Shown here: positions 1-5,253 of the stretch, in pieces
Position numbering within the stretch: position 1 is the first letter of the stretch
Layout: the number at the start of each line of letters is the position of its first letter
NCBI GenBank assembly: GCA_024697505.1
Contig: JAILFQ010000200.1
Coordinates: forward strand, 1-5,253
Direction: 5' to 3'
From: Lachnospiraceae bacterium
GTDB lineage: Bacteria; Bacillota; Clostridia; Lachnospirales; Lachnospiraceae
Length of the DNA stretch: 5,253 bases
Notes under the pieces: model-generated
What the model saw: the letters and a program-made list of their open reading frames with translations, nothing else
The model's database searches: none
What the model was told of the DNA's origin: nothing
Position numbers and translations under genes: made by a program

Positions 1-688
1 CCACCAAAACTTCACCGGGTGTGGTATCATTTGCTTTTTTTACAAGCAGCGCCTCCCTTTTATAAAGAGGCGGATTAAGCACCTGCCCGTCTTTTACCGT
101 AAGTCCGAAGGCTGTTCCTATAACGTCGTAAGAACTCGCCACGTCAAAGGAATCCATAATAAAAAATGATGAATTAAGTACCCCGCTCAGGTCCCCGGCA
201 GATTCCGAAAGAAGGCCGAATTTGTTTCCCACAGGCAGTATTTTTGTATACGGTGCCTTACCGCAAACTACCTTAAGGCAGCCCATTTCTTTTAAATCTT
301 CGTAAAAGTCCTTTAACGAAGGAAGCTTAAAAACAGGTTTCCCTTTGCGGGTTAATCTAACCCCTTCCCTAAGGGCAATTGCAGCACCTGTAACAGGTTC
401 GCAGACTCTGCCGTACTTCTTAATTACAGCGTCGCTTTCCAAAACATCATTAACCTCTTTTGGAAGCACATACCCCTCCGGCAGGCAAAAATGCAAAAGT
501 CTCCCAAAAATGATGGGGCATTTCGGCACGGTAAAATCTCTGTAAAGGTCTGTAATCTTCTTAAAAGCCTCAAATGATGGCTTTGGTTCAAAAAAGTCCG
601 CAAAATTCCAAGAGCCCGGTGTTAAACACCAGACTCTTTGTATTTCTCCGTTTTCATATTCAAAAGTTTTTACACTGTTTTCTATCAT
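1..688 (-). CDS. Uncharacterised protein, 3'-truncated by the window edge; possibly phosphodiester-glycosidase-like
   Basis: An open frame of 229 codons without a stop starts at ATG 688-686 and runs off the left edge, so only the N-terminal part is seen. The protein begins MIENSVKTFEYENG and has no signal peptide or membrane segment, so it is probably cytoplasmic. I do not firmly recognise the family. Residues about 168-217 contain an NSSFF motif (172-176), then GLTVKDGQVLNPP (195-207) and REALLV (211-216). This is loosely like the NGGFF...G.vv.dG...p...alli pattern of NAGPA-type phosphodiester glycosidases, but that is a memory-based resemblance, not a proven match. The start overlaps the stop of the upstream transporter gene by one base (TAATG), and a modest GGAAAG lies 6 bases upstream. 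Translational coupling and a related substrate are therefore likely. Existence of the gene is well supported; its function is open. Confidence 0.85.
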   Translation of the reverse strand, partial: MIENSVKTFEYENGEIQRVWCLTPGSWNFADFFEPKPSFEAFKKITDLYRDFTVPKCPIIFGRLLHFCLPEGYVLPKEVNDVLESDAVIKKYGRVCEPVTGAAIALREGVRLTRKGKPVFKLPSLKDFYEDLKEMGCLKVVCGKAPYTKILPVGNKFGLLSESAGDLSGVLNSSFFIMDSFDVASSYDVIGTAFGLTVKDGQVLNPPLYKREALLVKKANDTTPGEVLV

Positions 689-690
689 TA
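686..690 (-). promoter_or_regulatory. TAATG stop/start overlap (translational coupling site)
   Basis: On the minus strand the transporter's TAA stop (690-688) and the next gene's ATG (688-686) share one base. This arrangement usually allows a terminating ribosome to restart and fixes a stoichiometric link between two products. The nearby Shine-Dalgarno-like GGAAAG (700-695) is only moderate, which fits re-initiation. Confidence 0.8.
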
Positions 691-2088
691 TTGTCTTTCC
701 GCTCCCGGACCAAACTTAACCGCCAGCTCTTTTTTCGCCTCTTCCTTGGTCATATCTCCGTTGTTGTACCTCGCCATTTTTTGAACATCATCTGTTCTGA
801 GTTTGAAGAAGAGAACAAGAATAATAAGAGCGATGGTAAAGCCGACCGCAGGTAAAAGGTTAAAAAGCTTCCATACGCCGTCTGCAACCCCTTCCGGCTG
901 CACGGCATTTTCTCCTTCCACAAAGCCTATTGTGGAAAGGGAATATAAAACTATGGAGCCTATAAGAGCATTTTTCAACTTGGCAACAAAGCACTGCAGG
1001 GAGAAAGTGATTCCCGTTGCTCTGGTGCCGGATTTGTAGGTGCCGTATTCAACGGTGTCTGCAATAAGCATGTAGATTATTACCTGCCAAAAGCCAAGGC
1101 CCGTACACTTAAGCATAACAAAGATAAGAGCCGAAACAAGGCTTGAATATCCCACAAAATAAGATACAACGTCCATTACTATTGCAAAGGCAAGACCCGC
1201 AATAAGAACATTAAACTTATCCCACTTCTTTGCAAGAACCGGAACCAGTGCCGAAACAGCGATTACAGATATGGCAACACCACCCGCAATAACCGTTGCA
1301 AGGTTTTCCTGTCCAAGGCAGATTCTTCCCATATAAATAGCCATCTTCTGTTCAACACTTGAAAGGCCCAAAAGGAGCATGGCAATAAGGCAGATTATCA
1401 GGTATTTGTTGTGTTTTAAGTACCTGAGCATATCTTTAAAGCTTGGACTTTCCTGAGCAAGAATTGCTTCTGTATGGCGCTCCTTCGCAGTAAAAAGAAG
1501 AGGCACCATTAAGATTAAGGAAACCACAACAAATACCACGCAGGAAGTAAGCCAGCCAAGTCTTGGTCTTACAAGAGGAATAATAACCGTTGCAACTGTT
1601 CCGCCAACCATGGCCCAAAGTTTTCCGCCGGCTATTATGGAAGTACGCTCTTTAATGTTTGTTGTCATTACCGTAGCAAGGGCAAATACAGGGGTGTCCT
1701 GCATTGTATAAGCAAGATCGAACAAAATATATGCCACAAGGAACAAAACAACTTTTGTGCTTGTCGCCATGGAGTCAGGTATTGCAAAAAGCGCAACCGT
1801 GGTTATTCCCAGTGCGGAAATTCCCACTCTTATCCAAGGTATAAACTTCTGCCCGTTTTTAAAAGTATGCCTGTCCACAATGTAGCCAAAAAGCACATCA
1901 TTAACGGCGTCCCAAAGCTTTGGAATAATAAGGATTGCCGCCGCTGTGGCCGCAGCTATGCCGATGTCTGTAAGAAATGTTTCTATGTAACCCGCAAAAC
2001 CCCATAACAAATTTTGCCCGAGAAAGAAAATACAATACATCCAGTATTCCTTCCTTGTAGCCTGAAAGCCCTCTCTGTTTCCGCTCAT
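688..2088 (-). CDS. GPH-family (MFS_2) sugar/glycoside:cation symporter
   Basis: This 466-residue integral membrane protein is complete and of usual length for the glycoside-pentoside-hexuronide:cation symporter family (MelB, XylP and GusB relatives). Family landmarks are the loop after the second helix (PKLWDAVNDVLFGYIVDRH, residues 56-74), the central TMQDTPVFAL...NIKERTS segment (128-150) and the late ADTVEYGTYKSGTRATGI motif (343-360). About twelve hydrophobic segments follow one another, with a basic/acidic tail from about 431. Such proteins import glycosides or sugars with Na+ or H+; the substrate cannot be read from sequence. ATG 2088 is preferred because GGAGGG lies 5 bases upstream. 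The frame extends to an ATG at 2133, but that adds 15 charged residues and has no ribosome binding site. The last base of the TAA stop region is shared with the ATG of the next gene, which indicates an operon. The C-terminal tail KFGPGAERQ also encodes the next gene's ribosome binding region. Confidence 0.93.
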   Translation of the reverse strand: MSGNREGFQATRKEYWMYCIFFLGQNLLWGFAGYIETFLTDIGIAAATAAAILIIPKLWDAVNDVLFGYIVDRHTFKNGQKFIPWIRVGISALGITTVALFAIPDSMATSTKVVLFLVAYILFDLAYTMQDTPVFALATVMTTNIKERTSIIAGGKLWAMVGGTVATVIIPLVRPRLGWLTSCVVFVVVSLILMVPLLFTAKERHTEAILAQESPSFKDMLRYLKHNKYLIICLIAMLLLGLSSVEQKMAIYMGRICLGQENLATVIAGGVAISVIAVSALVPVLAKKWDKFNVLIAGLAFAIVMDVVSYFVGYSSLVSALIFVMLKCTGLGFWQVIIYMLIADTVEYGTYKSGTRATGITFSLQCFVAKLKNALIGSIVLYSLSTIGFVEGENAVQPEGVADGVWKLFNLLPAVGFTIALIILVLFFKLRTDDVQKMARYNNGDMTKEEAKKELAVKFGPGAERQ

Positions 2089-2093
2089 AAATA

Positions 2094-2099
2094 CCCTCC
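2094..2099 (-). promoter_or_regulatory. Strong ribosome binding site of the GPH transporter
   Basis: The minus strand reads GGAGGG, then five bases (TATTT), then ATG at 2088. This decides the start at 2088 over the upstream in-frame ATG at 2133. Confidence 0.85.
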
Positions 2100-2143
2100 G
2101 TTTTTTCTCCTCTCTGCCTGTAAGCCCCCTCATAGACAGATGG

Positions 2144-2172
2144 TTTATACTTCAGTTTACCACAAAAAAATG
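2144..2172 (-). promoter_or_regulatory. Weak candidate promoter for the transporter operon
   Basis: On the minus strand a TATAAA (2149-2144) could be a -10 box. The hexamer 17 bp upstream is only CATTTT, a poor -35. A second option is TATATT (2186-2181), also without a convincing -35. The operon promoter may therefore need an activator or use a non-housekeeping sigma factor. The assignment is tentative. Confidence 0.25.
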
Positions 2173-2210
2173 CGGGTGTTAATATAATCAGTTAAATTTT
2201 GTTAAAAGCC

Positions 2211-2239
2211 TTGAAATGCCCTGCTGCCGCCTTTATACT
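2211..2239 (+). promoter_or_regulatory. Sigma-A type promoter of cutC
   Basis: TTGAAA (2211-2216) and TATACT (2234-2239) are separated by exactly 17 bp, matching the housekeeping consensus at 5 of 6 positions in each box. Transcription would begin near 2246, giving a leader of about 25 nt before the ATG at 2271. That is too short for a riboswitch. The DNA just upstream is AT-rich with three GTTAA repeats and may act as an UP element or operator. Confidence 0.65.
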
Positions 2240-2257
2240 GTAAAAAAGATTTTTAAC

Positions 2258-2264
2258 GGGAGAG
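2258..2264 (+). promoter_or_regulatory. Ribosome binding site of cutC
   Basis: GGGAGAG lies six bases before ATG 2271. It supports this start, although family alignment would also tolerate a slightly later one because the conserved core begins only at LEVCVDS (residue 14). Confidence 0.7.
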
Positions 2265-2270
2265 AAAAAC

Positions 2271-3038
2271 ATGGTATCTGCAGACACTTTAAAAGTAAAA
2301 AAATATACACTTGAGGTTTGCGTAGACAGCGTGGAATCCGCCATAGCCGCCGAAAAGGGAGGAGCCACAAGGCTGGAACTTTGCCAGGACCTTGTAATAG
2401 GCGGCACAACCCCTTCACCTTCGCTTTTTTTCCATGTAAAAGAAGCCGTTGACCTTCCGGTAAATGTTCTTATTCGCCCAAGATTTTCAGATTTCCTCTA
2501 CTCCAAAGAAGAAATACTTCTTATGGCAGATGATATAGCTTTCTTTTCAAAAAACGGCGCAAATGCGGTTGTTACAGGTGCACTGCTGGCAGACGGAAGC
2601 ATTAACAAAGAGGCAATAAAACTTTTCGCAGAAAAAAGTGGGAAAGCGGGAATGACCTTCCACAGAGCTTTTGATATGTGCAAAGACCCTCTTTCCTTTA
2701 TTAAAGAAGCGCCATCCCTTGGTGTGGATACAATTCTTACTTCCGGTTTAAAACAAAACGCAAAAGACGGAGCAGAAAATATAAAGACTTTTGTAAAAGA
2801 AGCAAACGGCACCCTTACAGTACTTGCAGGAGGCGGAATAAATGCCGGTGTAATAGCTTATTTTCTTAAAGAATGCCGGGAACTTACCGCTTTCCACATG
2901 TCCGGCAAAACAGAAAAAGAAAGCGCCATGGTATATAAAAACAATGAAGTAAACATGGGCATACCGGGAATAAACGAATACTCTTATTTTGTAACTGACG
3001 AAAAGAAAATAAGAGAAGCCTCTCGGCTTCTCTTTTGA
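2271..3038 (+). CDS. cutC: CutC family TIM-barrel protein ('copper homeostasis protein CutC')
   Basis: This 255-residue cytoplasmic protein is full length for the family (E. coli CutC is about 248). Recognised motifs in order are LEVCVDSVESA (14-24), RLELC (34-38), GGTTPS (44-49), IRPR...DFLYS (68-78), VTGAL..DG (101-109), TFHRAFDMC (129-137), LTSG (156-159), GGGI (187-190) and EYS near 236. Cys17 and Cys38 have the same spacing as the two cysteines proposed to bind Cu(I) in human CUTC. The usual IRPRGGDF reads IRPRFSDF here. The family was named from copper sensitivity in E. coli, but that phenotype has been attributed to an sRNA from the cutC region (MicL), so the biochemical role remains unsettled. 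The gene is transcribed alone, divergently from a glycoside transporter operon and convergently with a GGDEF protein. Its TGA stop is the first three bases of a palindromic repeat, and its last codons form a terminator stem. Confidence 0.95.
   Translation: MVSADTLKVKKYTLEVCVDSVESAIAAEKGGATRLELCQDLVIGGTTPSPSLFFHVKEAVDLPVNVLIRPRFSDFLYSKEEILLMADDIAFFSKNGANAVVTGALLADGSINKEAIKLFAEKSGKAGMTFHRAFDMCKDPLSFIKEAPSLGVDTILTSGLKQNAKDGAENIKTFVKEANGTLTVLAGGGINAGVIAYFLKECRELTAFHMSGKTEKESAMVYKNNEVNMGIPGINEYSYFVTDEKKIREASRLLF
3011..3036. terminator. Bidirectional intrinsic terminator inside the end of cutC
   Basis: AAGAGAAGCC (3011-3020) and GGCTTCTCTT (3025-3034) form a perfect 10-bp stem with a TCTC loop. 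On the plus strand the stem runs into TTTT (3033-3036) and then GAC, so the U-tract is short. On the minus strand the same stem is followed by ATTTTCTTTT, a better U-tract, which would end transcripts of the GGDEF gene. The stem is encoded by cutC residues 247-254, so protein-coding and terminator functions overlap. Confidence 0.75.
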
Positions 3039-3066
3039 CACAATTGGGGACGGGGGTGGTGTATCA
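3036..3066 (+). repeat. Palindromic G-rich repeat, copy 1
   Basis: A 31-bp element with arms TGACACA (3036-3042) and TGTATCA (3060-3066), which pair at 6 of 7 positions, around a 17-nt core containing GGGGACGGGGGTGG. It matches copy 2 at 28 of 31 positions. Its first three bases are the cutC stop codon. The layout is like REP-type repeats with a GGGGACGG core that I recall being dispersed in Firmicutes; family membership is inferred. Confidence 0.85.
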
Positions 3067-3071
3067 TTTTT

Positions 3072-3102
3072 TGACACAAACGGGGACGGGGGTGGTGTGT
3101 CA
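3072..3102 (+). repeat. Palindromic G-rich repeat, copy 2
   Basis: The second 31-bp unit has perfect 7-bp inverted arms, TGACACA (3072-3078) and TGTGTCA (3096-3102), around the same G-rich core. It lies in the same orientation as copy 1, offset by 36 bp, with TTTTT between the copies. The last three bases, read on the minus strand, are the TGA stop of the GGDEF gene. Confidence 0.87.
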
Positions 3103-5253
3103 TTTTTTATTTCTTTGGTCCTTATCTATTATAAGAACATAGAACACATCTCCGTAAAACTCGTTTTCCACAAGTCGTCCGTTGTCTATAACATTCTTTG
3201 TATTTCCGTTCTTGGTAATGATCCGGTAATCCACGTAATCATTACCGTCAACATTTTTCTCATCTCTGATCTGTTTCCAGATTTCCTTCTCAACTGTTTC
3301 AAGATCTTCCGGGTGCACCATACCCTTAAAGGAGCTTTTGGTGAAATTAAGTAAGTCATCCATGTCTTCACATTCAAACATGCGAACAAGCTCATCATTT
3401 GCGTAAAGGATCCTTTCCTCGTCTGTTGCCTGGTACACGAGCAGAGCCCCCGGCAGATTTTCTCCCACATTCTTTAAATTAAAGGCAAGCTGGGTTCTGC
3501 TTTGCATCCTCATTTCGCTGCTGTATCTGGAAAAGCCGTTTTTGGTTCTTGTTTTTACATTGTAAAGAGCAGCATCCGCCTGTTCAAAAAGTACAAACAT
3601 ATTCCTTGTCTGCTCGGGATATTCGGAATATCCGAGAGAAATGGTATATTTGTATTCTTCTCCGCCCGCAAAATAAAAATGCTCTTTGTTAACAAAGTCG
3701 TGAATAAGCTTTCTAACATCTTCTCCGGACTTATTCCTTATGAGCGCACAGAACTCATCGCCTCCTGTTCTGGCAATTACGGAAAAATCCCCAAAGCTTT
3801 TGGAAAGTTCCTCCGCAAAAACACGAAGGACATCATCCCCTATGGGATGTCCGTACATATCATTTATAAGTTTAAAGTTGTCTATATCTGTTGTAAAGAA
3901 AGTGTATGCGGCCTCCGGATTGTCTTTTATATAAGCGTCTATTTCCTGCCTCAAGCCACGTCTGTTCAAAAGTCCCGTAAGAGAATCCTGAGTGCTCATT
4001 TTATTAAGTTCGTTAATAAGCCTTGCTTCATTGATCTTTGTTGAGATAAAGTATGATACTTCTTCCATTAATTCCTTAATGTCTATAAGTTCATTTTCCT
4101 TGTAATTATCAACGCCAAGAAAGCCCATAAGTCTGTTTTTCTCAAAAAGAGGGACTAAAATGTAACGCTGTATTCCTTCCGCCCTAAGGAATTCATAGGC
4201 GCTTTCCGCATTTGGTGCCCCGGAGTGCTTAACATCCGCAAGATTCGATACAACTATGCTCTCGGCAGGTTTCATATCTCCCCTGAAATAATCTATATTC
4301 CAGGAATTGTTTTCATTAAACCTGACCCCTGTCATAACGCCTTCTGCACACCACTCGTAGATGGCAACGCCCTTAATGTTTAATATATAAACTCTGTCGG
4401 ACCTTGTGGCTCTGCCTATCTCCGCAAGTGATTCCAACAAAACATCTCCGGTTTTCTCACCGGAACTAAGTTTTCTTGCAACTCTTATAACAGCATTGTC
4501 TGTTGCATGTCCCTTGGTAAGAAGGTTCCTTTCCTTTACCTCATCGTCTATAGGCCAGAACACCACCTGACAACAGCCGGCAATGCTTGAAGGCGCGGCT
4601 ATAAAGCCTACCCAGTGGTTTAAACCGCCGCCGAAGGCTCTGCCCCTTACATTTTCACCGTTAACCGCATTTGTTGCATATCTTACCCAGTTTCTGTCAG
4701 TCTTAGGGAAGAGTTTAAGATACGCCTTTCCTAATAATTCCTCGCTTCTCCTTCCGGACATCTCGCAGTACTTATGGTTGGCAAATACATAGCGCAGATC
4801 CGTTATTATCTCATTATTTTTATCAAATATAGGTCTGACAATAACATAAGGCAAAGGCATATCTCTGAAGGAATCCGGAAGGGTTTCCATCTCTTCCGCA
4901 TCTATATGCTTTTCGTCGCCGGCATTTATAGTAGCCGAAATTCTTTCGTTCAAAAGCTTGCCGACTTCATGCATCCCGCTCGCTTCGCTTCCCATGGCAA
5001 TGGCAAAAGCTGCTTTCGGTTTCACAGCACAGCCCGCCGCCTCTTTTATTTCTTTTATTTCATTTGCACATGCCAGGGCCTTATTCTTCATTTCTTCAAA
5101 TGTAATGCCCTTATCACAAACGAAAAAGCCGCACCTCTTTGAGCGTGCAATGATGGCGTTCTTGCCGAAAGCCCATTCTATGGCCTTTACAACCTTTTTA
5201 ACCAGTTCGTCTGCAGCCATTTTCCCATGTTTTACATAAATTCTGGCGTAGTT
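3100..5253 (-). CDS. Multidomain diguanylate cyclase: (degenerate GGDEF)-PAS-GAF-GGDEF-PAS, 5'-truncated by the window edge
   Basis: The minus-strand frame is open from 5253 to a TGA at 3102-3100. Numbering from the ATG at 5220 gives 706 residues, with 11 more sense codons upstream. Domains are: a degenerate GGDEF C-terminal part (up to about 95, with KRCGF at 28-32 where GGDEF would be); PAS (about 122-230); GAF (about 255-400); a linker helix; an intact GGDEF (about 409-568); and a C-terminal PAS (about 585-698). The intact domain has DSLTGLLNR, D445, N453, D462 and GGDEF at 486-490, matching the metal and GTP residues of PleD. It should make c-di-GMP from two GTP. The RxxD product-inhibition site is missing (G477 and S480 at those positions). 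No membrane segments are visible, so it is a cytosolic sensor, with ligands unknown. The ATG at 5220 is probably not the true start, because upstream codons continue the domain homology. An enzyme specificity other than c-di-GMP cannot be excluded. Confidence 0.92.
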   Translation of the reverse strand, partial: NYARIYVKHGKMAADELVKKVVKAIEWAFGKNAIIARSKRCGFFVCDKGITFEEMKNKALACANEIKEIKEAAGCAVKPKAAFAIAMGSEASGMHEVGKLLNERISATINAGDEKHIDAEEMETLPDSFRDMPLPYVIVRPIFDKNNEIITDLRYVFANHKYCEMSGRRSEELLGKAYLKLFPKTDRNWVRYATNAVNGENVRGRAFGGGLNHWVGFIAAPSSIAGCCQVVFWPIDDEVKERNLLTKGHATDNAVIRVARKLSSGEKTGDVLLESLAEIGRATRSDRVYILNIKGVAIYEWCAEGVMTGVRFNENNSWNIDYFRGDMKPAESIVVSNLADVKHSGAPNAESAYEFLRAEGIQRYILVPLFEKNRLMGFLGVDNYKENELIDIKELMEEVSYFISTKINEARLINELNKMSTQDSLTGLLNRRGLRQEIDAYIKDNPEAAYTFFTTDIDNFKLINDMYGHPIGDDVLRVFAEELSKSFGDFSVIARTGGDEFCALIRNKSGEDVRKLIHDFVNKEHFYFAGGEEYKYTISLGYSEYPEQTRNMFVLFEQADAALYNVKTRTKNGFSRYSSEMRMQSRTQLAFNLKNVGENLPGALLVYQATDEERILYANDELVRMFECEDMDDLLNFTKSSFKGMVHPEDLETVEKEIWKQIRDEKNVDGNDYVDYRIITKNGNTKNVIDNGRLVENEFYGDVFYVLIIDKDQRNKK

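Noticed and set aside
18..34. GGTGTGGTATCATTT-like string resembling the right half of the palindromic repeat
   Set aside because: It lacks the G-rich GGGGACGG core and the TGACACA arm and lies inside an intact coding frame, so it is probably coincidence.
345..855. Two plus-strand open frames (345-545 and 574-855)
   Set aside because: Both are antisense to the minus-strand operon whose frames have clear protein features; no promoter or ribosome binding site supports them.
2089..2133. Alternative upstream start (ATG 2133) for the GPH transporter
   Set aside because: It has no Shine-Dalgarno, adds a charged non-homologous 15-residue stretch, and the strong GGAGGG for ATG 2088 lies inside it.
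2111..2140. Imperfect inverted repeat CTGCCT...AGACAG in the transporter leader
   Set aside because: Only 5 of 6 positions pair around a long loop with no U-tract, so it is not convincing as an attenuator or operator.
2748..3077. Minus-strand open frame that passes through the repeat and the end of cutC
   Set aside because: It is antisense to well-supported cutC; its start merely translates the repeat, which is a common artefact of such elements.
3502..4044. 180-codon open frame on the plus strand
   Set aside because: It is fully antisense to the GAF/GGDEF coding region, has no recognisable domain or ribosome binding site, and has the composition of a shadow frame.

Overview
The window holds chromosomal genes from what looks like a low-to-moderate G+C Firmicute, most likely a Clostridia/Lachnospiraceae-type gut or rumen anaerobe. 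This is inferred from strong GGAGG-type ribosome binding sites, AT-rich intergenic DNA, and the style of the PAS/GGDEF signalling protein. There are no rRNA, tRNA, CRISPR or transposase genes.

Left part (1-2088, minus strand): a two-gene transcription unit. A GPH-family (MFS_2) sugar/glycoside:cation symporter is translated first. It is joined by a one-base stop/start overlap (TAATG) to a second gene that runs off the left edge. That protein is not firmly recognised; its last visible part weakly resembles phosphodiester-glycosidase (NAGPA-like) proteins. If so, the pair would import and process a glycoside.

Middle (2089-2270): a 182-bp divergent control region. It carries a good sigma-A promoter (TTGAAA, 17 bp, TATACT) for the rightward gene and only weak promoter candidates for the leftward operon. 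The rightward gene (2271-3038) is a complete cutC homologue, a TIM-barrel protein of the 'copper homeostasis' family. Its last codons also form a 10-bp stem that reads as an intrinsic terminator on both strands.

Right part (3039-5253): a large multidomain c-di-GMP signalling protein on the minus strand converges on cutC. Its visible order is degenerate GGDEF remnant, PAS, GAF, intact GGDEF, PAS. The frame is open through the right edge, and the first visible residues align with the middle of a GGDEF domain. The true start therefore lies outside the window, and the ATG at 5220 is probably internal.

The convergent junction is the most unusual place in the window. Two near-identical 31-bp palindromic elements with a G-rich core, in direct orientation with a 36-bp period, fill the whole gap between the genes. 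The outer arm of each supplies the TGA stop codon of its neighbouring gene. They look like REP/RAYT-type short repeats sitting behind a bidirectional terminator.

I see no complete novel system. The repeat pair, the cryptic degenerate GGDEF domain and the coupled unknown protein are the points worth following.
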